DNA from: Bacillota bacterium
Lineage (GTDB): Bacteria > Bacillota > Clostridia > Acetivibrionales > DSM-1351
Assembly (NCBI GenBank): GCA_023441625.1
Contig: JAEZOA010000174.1
Location: 1 to 40,267 of the forward strand
DNA: 40,267 nucleotides
Direction of reading: 5' to 3'
In this document: positions 1 through 8,209 of the stretch, piece by piece
Position numbering within the stretch: the first letter of the stretch is position 1
Layout of the letters: each line of letters opens with the position of its first letter
Position numbers and translations under genes: made by a program
The notes under the pieces: generated by a model
Database searches by the model: none
The model's input: the letters and a program-made list of their open reading frames with translations, nothing else
Told to the model about the DNA's origin: nothing

Positions 1-495
1 TTCTTCCTATATATTATTGTTATGATGATGCCTTTTCAAGTAACTCTTGTACCTAATTATATTATGCTTAAAAGCTTAAACTTGCTGGGGAGCTATTGGG
101 CTATCATATTTCCCGGAGCTTTTGCCACCTTTGGAGTATTTCTCCTTAGACAGTTTATGATGTACATACCTGATGATTACTGTGAAGCTGCAAAAATTGA
201 TGGAGCAGGTTATCTTAGGACCTTCTTTAGTGTAGTACTTCCTCAATGCAAGGGAGCGTTGGCGTCACTGGCGATATTAGTTTTTATAGATAACTGGAAC
301 ATGGTAGAACAACCGTTAATTTTTCTAGAGGATGAAACCATGCATCCCCTTTCCATATTTCTTTCAAAAATAAATGAGTTGGATATTGGAATTGCCTTTG
401 CATGTGGAATATTATATATGGTACCAACGCTTCTAATATTTTTATATGGTGAAAATTATTTTATAGAGGGCATAGAGATATCTGGAATAAAGTAA
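1..495 (+). CDS. Carbohydrate-type ABC transporter permease, C-terminal part (5' end outside window)
   Basis: This is the 3' part of an inner-membrane permease of the MalG/CUT1 type; the reading frame is open from base 1. The visible 164 residues hold about three membrane segments and the cytoplasmic EAA loop (EAAKIDGAGYLRTFF followed by VVLPQCKGAL), which contacts the ATPase. The protein ends in a segment like those of MalG-family members. The substrate cannot be read. The next gene starts 32 bp downstream and is an HlyD-like adaptor, which is unusual because sugar importers do not normally need one. The solute-binding protein, second permease and ATPase, if present, lie upstream of the window. 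Confidence 0.85.
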   Translation, partial: FFLYIIVMMMPFQVTLVPNYIMLKSLNLLGSYWAIIFPGAFATFGVFLLRQFMMYIPDDYCEAAKIDGAGYLRTFFSVVLPQCKGALASLAILVFIDNWNMVEQPLIFLEDETMHPLSIFLSKINELDIGIAFACGILYMVPTLLIFLYGENYFIEGIEISGIK

Positions 496-527
496 TTACA
501 ATAAATCGGTTATAGGAGGCACTAAGA

Positions 528-1829
528 ATGGCTGTTTTACAATCAGAAGGTCAAATTGATAGAAGGAAGAAAATAATAAGAAATGCGGCAATTATATTTA
601 TTACTATTATTGTTTTGTTAACGTTTTTCTCTAAAACAATAAATAACTTTTTGCTACCTGAGGTTGAGTGTGGAAGTGCGCGTCCTGGGACACTTACAAC
701 TGAAGTGCTTTCGAGGGGCGAAGTAGTCCCTATAAATACTGAAACTATAAATTCATATGGCAATTGGAAAGTAAATGATATTAAAGTAGAAGAGGGTACG
801 ACTGTTAAAAAAGGCGATGTATTAGCAGTCATTGACTCAAGTGATATTATGCTGGATATAAAGAGGTTGGAATTAAATCTCTTAAAGATGGAGAATAATC
901 TAAAACTGTATAAAAACCAGCTGCAAGACAAAGATCTTGACCAGTACATAGACGATGTGGAGGTAGCTCAAAAGGCTGTTAAAAAGGCTGAAAAGAAGCT
1001 GGAAGATCAGAAAGCGTTATATGCTTATGATGCTGTGGCCCTTGAAAGTGTTAATGATGCGCAGGAACAGCTAGATAATGCTAAAAGAGACTATGAGCAA
1101 AAGCAGAAGCTTTTAAGCAAGAAAGAGGAAGAAAGTAAAAAAAGTGGTGATGATTATCAAATAACTCTTAGAGAAAAAGAGTCAGAAATACAGGTCTGTC
1201 GTCTTGAACTTGAAAACAAAAAAAAGAATACTCCAACGAATGGGGTTATAAAAGCCCCTGTTGATGGAATTGTAAAAAGTATATTTGTTAAAGCCGGGGC
1301 TACTACAAATGGTGGACAGGAACTTTTTGAAATAGTAAAAAATGAAGCTGGTATGCATGTAAAGTGGAATCTCACTAGTAAGGAGTCAAGTCTGGTTGAT
1401 GGAAAATACTCTATAAAATTTACTGTTACTGAACCAGAAGAGATTGAATTCAGTGGATTTATTAAAGAAAAAAAGTATTTATCCGATGAAGGGACATACG
1501 AATACATAGCTGAGATTAAAGATGTTAATGAAACAATAAATATAGGGCAAAAGGTTGAAGTTCTGATACAAAAATCAAATGGACCATATCAGACGATAGT
1601 TCCTAATAGTAGTGTAATAAAAGAAGGCGGGAAAGATTGCGTATATGTGCTAAAGACAAAGGATGGCATAATGGGAGAAGAAAATTATGTTCAAAAGCTG
1701 GAGGTTACGGTTGACGATTCTGACGATTTCAATAGTGCGATATCTGGCGGAGGTCTCTCCGAAGAGGATAGGATTGTTGTTTTTAGCAGTAAGCCGCTTT
1801 CAGACAAAATTCAGGTAAAATTGGGGTGA
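528..1829 (+). CDS. HlyD/RND-type periplasmic adaptor-like membrane fusion protein
   Basis: A 433-residue membrane-anchored adaptor. A single transmembrane helix (about residues 18-35) is followed by the first half of a lipoyl/barrel-sandwich domain (VKKGDVLAVID, about 90-105), a long charged coiled coil (about 105-235), the second lipoyl half (IKAPVDGIVKSIFVKAG) and C-terminal beta-barrel domains. Such proteins bridge an inner-membrane transporter and the outside, and in Gram-positives they usually work with MacB-type ABC exporters. AGGAGG stands 6-7 bp before the ATG. Its end overlaps the next gene by 4 bp, so translation is probably coupled. No exporter ATPase is seen in the window. Confidence 0.85.
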   Translation: MAVLQSEGQIDRRKKIIRNAAIIFITIIVLLTFFSKTINNFLLPEVECGSARPGTLTTEVLSRGEVVPINTETINSYGNWKVNDIKVEEGTTVKKGDVLAVIDSSDIMLDIKRLELNLLKMENNLKLYKNQLQDKDLDQYIDDVEVAQKAVKKAEKKLEDQKALYAYDAVALESVNDAQEQLDNAKRDYEQKQKLLSKKEEESKKSGDDYQITLREKESEIQVCRLELENKKKNTPTNGVIKAPVDGIVKSIFVKAGATTNGGQELFEIVKNEAGMHVKWNLTSKESSLVDGKYSIKFTVTEPEEIEFSGFIKEKKYLSDEGTYEYIAEIKDVNETINIGQKVEVLIQKSNGPYQTIVPNSSVIKEGGKDCVYVLKTKDGIMGEENYVQKLEVTVDDSDDFNSAISGGGLSEEDRIVVFSSKPLSDKIQVKLG

Positions 1830-3253
1830 GGGCTTTGGACATAAATAGAGTACAGCGTTATTCTTTATACAAATTACTTGTTCTGATAGCATCGCTGTTT
1901 TTTTTGGTTATTAGTTCAGCCAGCATATCCTTATATATAAGTAATGAATATATAGATGACTATGAAAACAGGGTTGAAATTAATATTAAAAGTAATTTCT
2001 CAGAAGAGGCAAAGACAATAAAACAAAGTAACATAGAAATGCTAAAACAGGCTTTTTCATCAGGTGAGCTTTCATACATGAATGAGCTGTCTGGAATAAT
2101 TGAAGGGGATAATGCAATTTACCCTGTAAAAGCAGTGCTGTCAGGAGAAAACACTGAGAAATTCTTAGGGCTTAATTTATTGCGGGGAACTTTTTTTAGC
2201 AGCGAACAGTACCAATATGGCAGAAGAGTTGCGGTAATAAGTGATACAATGGCTTATAAGCTCTTTACTACTCATCATGTTATAGGTAACGAAATATACA
2301 TATCTGGTTTAAAATACAAAATTATTGGTCTTTACAAAAATAAAACCTCACTATTTTCCTTACTTGCTTCTGATGGAATTGAAAAGGTTTATGTTCCTTT
2401 TGACAGCATGTCTCAAAATAGTGTGAAAACTATAAATACTATTTTTATTAAGGAAAAGACGCTGGAGGAAAATTCTTTTAGGGAAAAAACAATTGATAGA
2501 ACCATAAAGGACATCCTTCGAACAGATATAAATCCTTATAAAATTAATGACTTCTACAATAACTCAATTTATACGTCTCAGCCATTACTGCTATTTATTT
2601 TTTTTGTAGGTGTTTTGTTAATGTGTATTTTATTAAAGTACTTTTTTAAGTATATGGGATTTGGTAATAATTATTTTAGAAATGGCATTAAAAACAACTA
2701 TTTCTTAGAGGTTTTGTTAAAGTGGAAAATTCGTATACCTCTGTTTTTATTATTTGCAGTGCTGATAGTATTATTTATTTCTGCAATATTTTGGAATGTA
2801 AGGTTTAAGGGAGCTATCCCTGCTGAATTTATTCCATCTGATAATGTTTTCGACTTTAGCTTCTATGCAGATAGAATAAAAGAGACTATTTACAGAGCAA
2901 ACAATAATGCCGGATATTTACCTACACAGCTTGAAATTGTTTTTAGTAAAAATTTAATAGCCACGTACGTATTAGTATTGTTTCTAGTTATAAATTTAGT
3001 ATCTGTTTTGTCAGCTATTAAACTGAGTAAAATTGTTAATGAGTCCTTTGCTAAGCAAATTATTGTTTTAATTATTGGTTTAGTTGTGGGCTTGGCTTTA
3101 TCATTTATTTTGTGTCTGGTATGTGGGATTAAATTTAATTTCCCGGTCAGCGAAGTTGCAGTTCTGCTTTTGTTTTTGGCCATTAAGCTATTTGATGAGA
3201 AAAGGATTGATGCTAAATTCAGTCAGTGTTTGCATAAAACATTTGAAGCTTAG
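1826..3253 (+). CDS. MacB-like ABC transporter permease-family protein
   Basis: A 475-residue membrane protein starting with GTG inside the stop of the adaptor gene (GTGA overlap). It has one N-terminal membrane helix (about 17-38), then an extracytoplasmic region resembling the MacB periplasmic core: VAVISDTMAYKLF, followed by IGNEIYISGLKYKIIGLY, matches the family pattern 'VAVIsetvAekLFg...iGktI.i.g..y.VvGv'. About five more hydrophobic helices follow after residue 250. It probably forms a complex with the preceding adaptor. The C-terminal half is not a standard FtsX domain, so it may be a divergent or lineage-specific type. The substrate is unknown. Confidence 0.65.
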   Translation: MRALDINRVQRYSLYKLLVLIASLFFLVISSASISLYISNEYIDDYENRVEINIKSNFSEEAKTIKQSNIEMLKQAFSSGELSYMNELSGIIEGDNAIYPVKAVLSGENTEKFLGLNLLRGTFFSSEQYQYGRRVAVISDTMAYKLFTTHHVIGNEIYISGLKYKIIGLYKNKTSLFSLLASDGIEKVYVPFDSMSQNSVKTINTIFIKEKTLEENSFREKTIDRTIKDILRTDINPYKINDFYNNSIYTSQPLLLFIFFVGVLLMCILLKYFFKYMGFGNNYFRNGIKNNYFLEVLLKWKIRIPLFLLFAVLIVLFISAIFWNVRFKGAIPAEFIPSDNVFDFSFYADRIKETIYRANNNAGYLPTQLEIVFSKNLIATYVLVLFLVINLVSVLSAIKLSKIVNESFAKQIIVLIIGLVVGLALSFILCLVCGIKFNFPVSEVAVLLLFLAIKLFDEKRIDAKFSQCLHKTFEA

Positions 3254-3450
3254 CTGTGGTAAGCAAAATTTCAAAATTAACTGAAATACTCTATATAGGT
3301 GGTTTTTTCAGTTGTGTTAATGTCACATTATTAATGACCAGCATATACTGAACTAGAGACTTAGCTCATATAGAGTCATGGTTATTTCCACTGAAAATAT
3401 ATATGACTAAAGGATTAAGTCAATATTTTAGATTGTGGGAGTGGTATTTT

Positions 3451-4728
3451 TTGAGAATACATGTTGTTAAATCAGGAGAAAGTATATATACAATTGCTAA
3501 GCAGTATAGGGTTTCTCCACAAAAAATTATTTCAGATAATGAGCTTTCAAACCCTAACCAACTTGTAGTAGGTCAAACTATTGTGATACTTGAGGGTACC
3601 CGAAGTCATAGGGTCACGGCTGGAGAGTCTCTCTATTCTATTGCCAGAGATTATAAAATCAGTTTAGCAGAGTTGCTTGCAGCAAACCCCCAAATTACAA
3701 ATCCTTCCATGATTAGTGTAGGTCAGGTAATAACCATTCCACCTGTGACAATAAATTTTGGTTCTATAGAGGTTAATGGATATGCCTTTCCTAATATTAA
3801 TATGGAGGTTCTTAGAAAGACTCTTCCTTCACTAACCTACCTTAGCATATTTAGTCACCAAGTAAGACCAGATGGGTCTTTAAGTACAATACAGGATGAA
3901 CCTCTGATTCAGGCAGCAAGAAATGCCGGTGTTGCTCCTCTGATGGTAATAACAAATATTGAGGAGGGCGGTAGCTTTAGTAGTGATTTAGTTCATACAA
4001 TTCTAACAAATACCGAAGTTCAAAATACTTTATTAAATAATATAACTAATACGTTGAGAGCTAAAAACTATTTTGGACTTGATGTGGATTTTGAGTATAT
4101 ATATGCAAATGACCGGGAGGCTTACAATAATTTCATCCGTAGAGTTACTACCCTTTTAAGACCTCTTGGATATTCAGTTACAATTGCCGTTGCTCCCAAG
4201 ATATCAGCTGACCAACCAGGGGTTCTCTATCAAGGTCACGACTATCCAGTGCTTGGGGCACTTGCGGATCATTTAATAATTATGACCTATGAATGGGGAT
4301 ATACTTATGGTCCTCCAATGGCTGTAGCTCCGCTAAATGAGGTGCGTAGAGTTTTGAATTATGCAGTGACTGCAATACCGAGAGAGAAAATCTTCATGGG
4401 CATACCAAATTATGGGTATAATTGGACGCTGCCATATCGACCTGGAACAGCTGCAACAGCACTGTCAAATCCTGGAGCAGTAGAGTTAGCCTTCAGAGTT
4501 GGAGCAGAAATACAATATGACCCAATTGCACAGGCTCCGTTCTTCAGATACTATGAGAATGGAGTACAGCACGAGGTGTGGTTTGAAGATGCAAGAAGCA
4601 TTCTTGCAAAACTAACCCTTGCAAACGAATTCAGACTTGGGGGCGTCAGCTACTGGACTATTGGAAGGTATTTCCCACAAAATTGGCTTGTTCTAAACTC
4701 AGTATATACTGTTAGAAAAGTCCTATAA
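3451..4728 (+). CDS. LysM-LysM-GH18 cell-wall hydrolase (YaaH/SleL-like spore cortex-lytic type)
   Basis: Two LysM peptidoglycan-binding repeats (residues 1-47 and 52-98, each ending in VGQ.I.IP/L) are followed by a glycoside hydrolase family 18 barrel (about 105-420). The catalytic motif is present as GLDVDFEY, with the acid Glu at about residue 215. Proteins of this layout (YaaH, YdhD, SleL) are spore-associated N-acetylglucosaminidases that degrade cortex during germination. No signal peptide is seen, in line with assembly from the mother cell. The TTG at 3451 is chosen because GGGAGTGG lies 6 bp upstream and the LysM domain starts there. An in-frame ATG at 3403 lacks a ribosome binding site and would add 16 residues unlike the family. 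Confidence 0.85.
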   Translation: MRIHVVKSGESIYTIAKQYRVSPQKIISDNELSNPNQLVVGQTIVILEGTRSHRVTAGESLYSIARDYKISLAELLAANPQITNPSMISVGQVITIPPVTINFGSIEVNGYAFPNINMEVLRKTLPSLTYLSIFSHQVRPDGSLSTIQDEPLIQAARNAGVAPLMVITNIEEGGSFSSDLVHTILTNTEVQNTLLNNITNTLRAKNYFGLDVDFEYIYANDREAYNNFIRRVTTLLRPLGYSVTIAVAPKISADQPGVLYQGHDYPVLGALADHLIIMTYEWGYTYGPPMAVAPLNEVRRVLNYAVTAIPREKIFMGIPNYGYNWTLPYRPGTAATALSNPGAVELAFRVGAEIQYDPIAQAPFFRYYENGVQHEVWFEDARSILAKLTLANEFRLGGVSYWTIGRYFPQNWLVLNSVYTVRKVL

Positions 4729-4742
4729 TAAGAATTCAAATT

Positions 4743-4861
4743 AAGGTCTGTTGCAAAACAAATACAATATACGAGAAAAAGTTTTAATAGTACGGAAGTG
4801 CTATCTAAACATAATCTCGCATGACTATATTGTATCTGATTAGAGTTTTGCAACAGACCTT
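4743..4861. repeat. MITE-like palindromic element with 17-bp perfect terminal inverted repeats
   Basis: AAGGTCTGTTGCAAAAC at 4743-4759 is repeated perfectly and inverted at 4845-4861. The interior is also self-complementary with gaps (ATACAATATA at about 4761-4770 pairs with TATATTGTAT at 4826-4835), so the 119 bp can fold into one long hairpin. There is no coding capacity. The ends resemble the GGnnCTGTTGCAAA termini of IS6-family elements, a resemblance from memory and not a match. No clear target duplication was found. It lies just after the GH18 gene and could also end its transcript. Confidence 0.6.
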
Positions 4862-5039
4862 TAAAATATAAATATATGGCTGGTTTTAACAGGAACTACA
4901 AAATTAACAAACTAAACTGAATTTATTTTAGATTTTTAGATTTATTGTTCGGATAATGCTTGATATTATTAGTTATTGTGATAAAATATTTTTGTAATTT
5001 TGTAAAAACGCAATTCTCGCCTTAATAACCTGCAAAAAA

Positions 5040-5068
5040 TTGAATAGGGGATTTTTTGATTGGATAAT
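5040..5068 (+). promoter_or_regulatory. Sigma-A promoter of the NCS2 permease
   Basis: TTGAAT (5040-5045) and GATAAT (5063-5068) are separated by 17 bp. The start of transcription would be near 5075, giving a short leader with AGGAGGGG at 5088-5095 before the ATG at 5101. TTCTCGC at about 5014-5020 and GCGAGAA at 5078-5084 form an inverted repeat across the promoter that could be a regulatory site. A purine riboswitch was looked for and not found. Confidence 0.6.
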
Positions 5069-5100
5069 ATAAGTATGCGAGAAAATTAGGAGGGGAAAAA

Positions 5101-6573
5101 ATGAAATTTTTAGAAAAACAGTTTCATCTCAAAGAAAATGGTACAAACGTTAGAACCGAAGCTGTGGCAGGTATAACAACCTTCTTTACCATGGCTTACA
5201 TTATTTTTGTAAACCCAACTATTTTAGGACAGACAGGCATGCCTATGGGGGCAGTTTATGTTGCAACAATTCTTGCAGCAGTAATCGGTACTCTCATTAT
5301 GGGCTTAGTTGCCAATGTTCCTTATGCACAGGCTCCAGGTATGGGCTTGAACGCATTTTTTACATTCACAGTTGTTTTTGGACTAGGATATAGTTGGCAG
5401 CAAGCTTTAGCGATGGTGTTTATTTGTGGTATAATTAACATTCTCATTACAGTAACTCAGGTTAGAAAAATGATTATAAAGGCAATTCCTGAATCACTTC
5501 AAATGGCTATTGGAGGAGGTATTGGACTTTTTATAGCTTACATAGGCTTTAAGAGTGCGGGCTTCCTACAGTTCACTTCAGAGGGAAAAGCATGGTCACC
5601 TTTGACAATTGTTGGTTTAGGTGGGGGCAATGACGTAGTAACTAAAGTGACTGATACTGTTCAGACTTCAACTGCAGCAACAGTAGTTGCAGAAGGTTCA
5701 ACTGTTGTTCCAGCATTTGTTAATTTTACAAGTCCTGTTGCCCAGCTTGCTTTAATCGGACTTGTTATTACAGTGGTTTTGATGATACTCAAGGTTAAGG
5801 GTGCTATTCTTATAGGTATTGTAGCAAGCACAGTTATTGGTATTCCAATGGGTGTTACAAGTCTTTCGATGGATACTCCATACAAGGTATCAGATATTGC
5901 TCAAACTGCATTCCAACTAGATTTTGTGGGACTTTTTAGTGATCCTAAGACAATTCCTGTAGTTCTTATAACTATATTATCATTTACTCTTTCTGATACC
6001 TTTGATACAATTGGAACGTTTATTGGAACCGGCAGAAAGAGTGGTATTTTCGATGACAAGGATGAGGCAGAGCTCTTTGCAGGTAAAGGGTTTAAGTCCA
6101 AGATGGACAAGGCTTTGTTTGCAGATGCTACAGCAACCTCTATTGGTGCTCTTTTAGGTACATCAAATACTACAACTTATGTTGAAAGCGCTTCGGGTAT
6201 TGGTGCTGGCGGTAGAACAGGTCTTACATCTGTATTTACAGCTATCTTATTCATAGTCTGTCTCATATTCGCACCTGTGGCAGGGGTTATTCCATCCGCG
6301 GCAACTGCGCCTGCTCTTATTATTGTAGGTGTACTTATGATAAGCTCATTTGCGAAAATCAAGTGGGATGACTTTGCTGAAGCTATCTCAGCTTTCTTTA
6401 CTGCTGTTGTTATGGCATTTGCCTACAGTATTTCAAGCGGTATATCAGCAGGGTTTATTATCTATGTACTTGTAAAGATATGCAAGGGTAAAGCTAAAGA
6501 GGTTCATCCAATTATGTATATAGTTGTCGGCTTGTTTATAATAAACTATATAGTAAGTGCAGTCTTTCTCTAA
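5101..6573 (+). CDS. NCS2 family permease (purine/guanine-hypoxanthine type)
   Basis: A 490-residue polytopic membrane protein of the AzgA/PbuG branch of NCS2 transporters, which import guanine, hypoxanthine or adenine with protons. Seen directly: the N-terminal FTMAYIIFVNP segment, the PGMGLNAFFTF re-entrant motif, the family signature TTTYVESASGIGAGGRTGL, and at least 12 hydrophobic segments. Length is slightly above the family's usual 430-480 because of a loop around residues 165-205. It stands alone, with its own promoter and a strong terminator just after the stop. Substrate choice among purines cannot be read from sequence. Confidence 0.9.
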   Translation: MKFLEKQFHLKENGTNVRTEAVAGITTFFTMAYIIFVNPTILGQTGMPMGAVYVATILAAVIGTLIMGLVANVPYAQAPGMGLNAFFTFTVVFGLGYSWQQALAMVFICGIINILITVTQVRKMIIKAIPESLQMAIGGGIGLFIAYIGFKSAGFLQFTSEGKAWSPLTIVGLGGGNDVVTKVTDTVQTSTAATVVAEGSTVVPAFVNFTSPVAQLALIGLVITVVLMILKVKGAILIGIVASTVIGIPMGVTSLSMDTPYKVSDIAQTAFQLDFVGLFSDPKTIPVVLITILSFTLSDTFDTIGTFIGTGRKSGIFDDKDEAELFAGKGFKSKMDKALFADATATSIGALLGTSNTTTYVESASGIGAGGRTGLTSVFTAILFIVCLIFAPVAGVIPSAATAPALIIVGVLMISSFAKIKWDDFAEAISAFFTAVVMAFAYSISSGISAGFIIYVLVKICKGKAKEVHPIMYIVVGLFIINYIVSAVFL

Positions 6574-6587
6574 ATAGATTTGCAAAA

Positions 6588-6641
6588 AGGGAGCTGATGC
6601 AATAGTGATATCAATAATCACTATTGCACCAGCTCCTTTTT
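6588..6641. terminator. Bidirectional rho-independent terminator
   Basis: A nearly perfect 20-bp stem (GAGCTGATGCAATAGTGAT pairs with ATCACTATTGCACCAGCTC, one mismatch) with a short AT loop is followed by CTTTTT on the plus strand and flanked by AAAAA on the other side. It serves the convergent NCS2 permease (+) and duplicated ATPase (-) genes. Confidence 0.9.
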
Positions 6642-6664
6642 ATATATGGCGCATGAAGTTAAGT

Positions 6665-7765
6665 CTACCCAAGACTGAAAAAATAGTCATCCAGTTTAGC
6701 TTTTAATTCCTGAGTAATTTTATTAACTATATTAAAATCCATTGCATCTATGTATATATTCTCTAGTTCATCATGAAGTTGTTTTGCATCATTGAGATAA
6801 CGGATACCGTTATTTATAGCAATTTTGTAGCTATATGATATTTCGTTTAGCTGATGCTGATACTCCTCATCAGTTCCAGGGTTGATTGCCAAATAATACA
6901 TATCAATAATTTCATCTGACTCTCTATTTGGGAAGAACTCATGTGGTGCAGTGCTATCAAAAACAGCAATACCAAGTTCTCTTATTATAACCATATCAAG
7001 GCTGTTTGGATCAAAACCACAATGGTATATTTCTACATTATAGCCTTTAGACTCTGCTGCTAATGCTATTTTTTTAAGCATGGTAGATTTCCCACAACCA
7101 GGACGACCTTTAATAAAATATCTTTTTTCAATGTCCTCGGTTAAGTTCATTACAAAGTTCACTGGGCCTTTGGGGGTTGCACCACCGAAAAATCTGTTTT
7201 TTACAATGCTTTTTTTATCAATATTATTATATCCGAATAATTTATCAATTGTTGAGGCTGTAACTTCGTTTAATATATTAAAATCAATATTGTCCAGATA
7301 AATTTTTTCCCACTCATCATGAATTTTAAGAGCTTCTTTAAATTGATTATATGTATTTGAATAGCAGGCAGAAATTTTGCTTTTAATAGCTAATATCTCA
7401 TTTTTATGTGCTGAAAGTCTGTTGCTGTCCCAGGCTATACCAAGGTTTACATAATCCTCAATTGCTCCAGGGGCTTTTGGTTCAATGATATGGGGTGATG
7501 TGCCGTCAACAACCCCAATACCCAACGAAGGTACTATTACTCCATCAATTGAATCATTATCAGAGGCACAGTGTATATACTCTACATCGAAGCCTCTATT
7601 GTACCATTCGCTTCCGATGCTTTTCATAAGAGTTGATTTTCCAGTACCTGGGCCACCTTTTAGAATGTAAAGTCTATCAAGCTCTTTAATATTATCTTCA
7701 AAGAAGCTTACAAAACCTAGAGCTGAGTTTGCACAAGCAAAATAATTAATTATTTTTGCAGACAA
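6665..7765 (-). CDS. Tandem P-loop ATPase of the PRK06851 type (internally duplicated)
   Basis: A cytoplasmic protein of 366 residues made of two homologous halves. Each half has a Walker A motif (GGPGTGKST at about 37-45, KGRPGCGKST at about 219-228), then VEYIHC/VEIYHC, then a conserved LGI(G/A)V.D(G/S)T(S/A)PH segment. Each half closes with a helical part ending in LDNIDFNIL or IDAMDFNIV. This two-copy arrangement is typical of an uncharacterised family found in spore-forming Firmicutes; the substrate is unknown. The start is set at TTG 7765 because AAGGTGG lies 7 bp before it; that site lies inside the 18-bp extension from the ATG at 7783, which has no ribosome binding site. Confidence 0.8.
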   Translation of the reverse strand: MSAKIINYFACANSALGFVSFFEDNIKELDRLYILKGGPGTGKSTLMKSIGSEWYNRGFDVEYIHCASDNDSIDGVIVPSLGIGVVDGTSPHIIEPKAPGAIEDYVNLGIAWDSNRLSAHKNEILAIKSKISACYSNTYNQFKEALKIHDEWEKIYLDNIDFNILNEVTASTIDKLFGYNNIDKKSIVKNRFFGGATPKGPVNFVMNLTEDIEKRYFIKGRPGCGKSTMLKKIALAAESKGYNVEIYHCGFDPNSLDMVIIRELGIAVFDSTAPHEFFPNRESDEIIDMYYLAINPGTDEEYQHQLNEISYSYKIAINNGIRYLNDAKQLHDELENIYIDAMDFNIVNKITQELKAKLDDYFFSLG

Positions 7766-7783
7766 AAAGATTCCACCTTCCAT

Positions 7784-8209
7784 AATTTATCAGTACAATA
7801 TAGTGTATGCAAGGGAGCGATATAATGATAACTAATTAGTATTATGCAGTTTTTGAACTAAAAACTCGTCTTTTTACAAATTTATAGGAAAAATGCATTT
7901 AAATAAGTGCATAGCGAATGCTAGTGTTTGACTACATATATAGTGCTTCTGGAGGATAACGCTCTCTGTTTAAATCATGTATAAATATGCAAACATGAAT
8001 TTTTGTTATATTTAAATTGCAAAAGTTAAAAAATATTTATCAATTCTTGATTAAATTAGGTTGAATTTTGTAGTTGTGTATGGTAGTATTGTTAGTGAAT
8101 AAATTAACAAAATCTATTGCTTAAGTTAAGTGCTGAATAGTACGGTGTTAATCACAAATACTAATCATTGATAGCAGTATATTTTTTATAAATTGAAGGG
8201 AGAATTTTA
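7784..8209 (+). promoter_or_regulatory. Divergent intergenic region with probable pckG promoter
   Basis: No gene is seen in these 426 bp. The best promoter toward pckG is TTGAAT (8061-8066), 17 bp, TAGTAT (8084-8089), which gives a leader of about 115 nt. GAAGGGAG lies 7-8 bp before the ATG at 8210. Small palindromes are present (ACTAATTAGT at about 7831-7840, and an imperfect ATGCATTT/AAGTGCAT pair near 7892-7911) and may be operators. No known riboswitch was recognised. Confidence 0.45.

Noticed and set aside
4862..5100. Purine riboswitch before the NCS2 permease
   Set aside because: The conserved loop and junction sequences of the purine aptamer were not found, and the promoter at 5040 leaves too short a leader.
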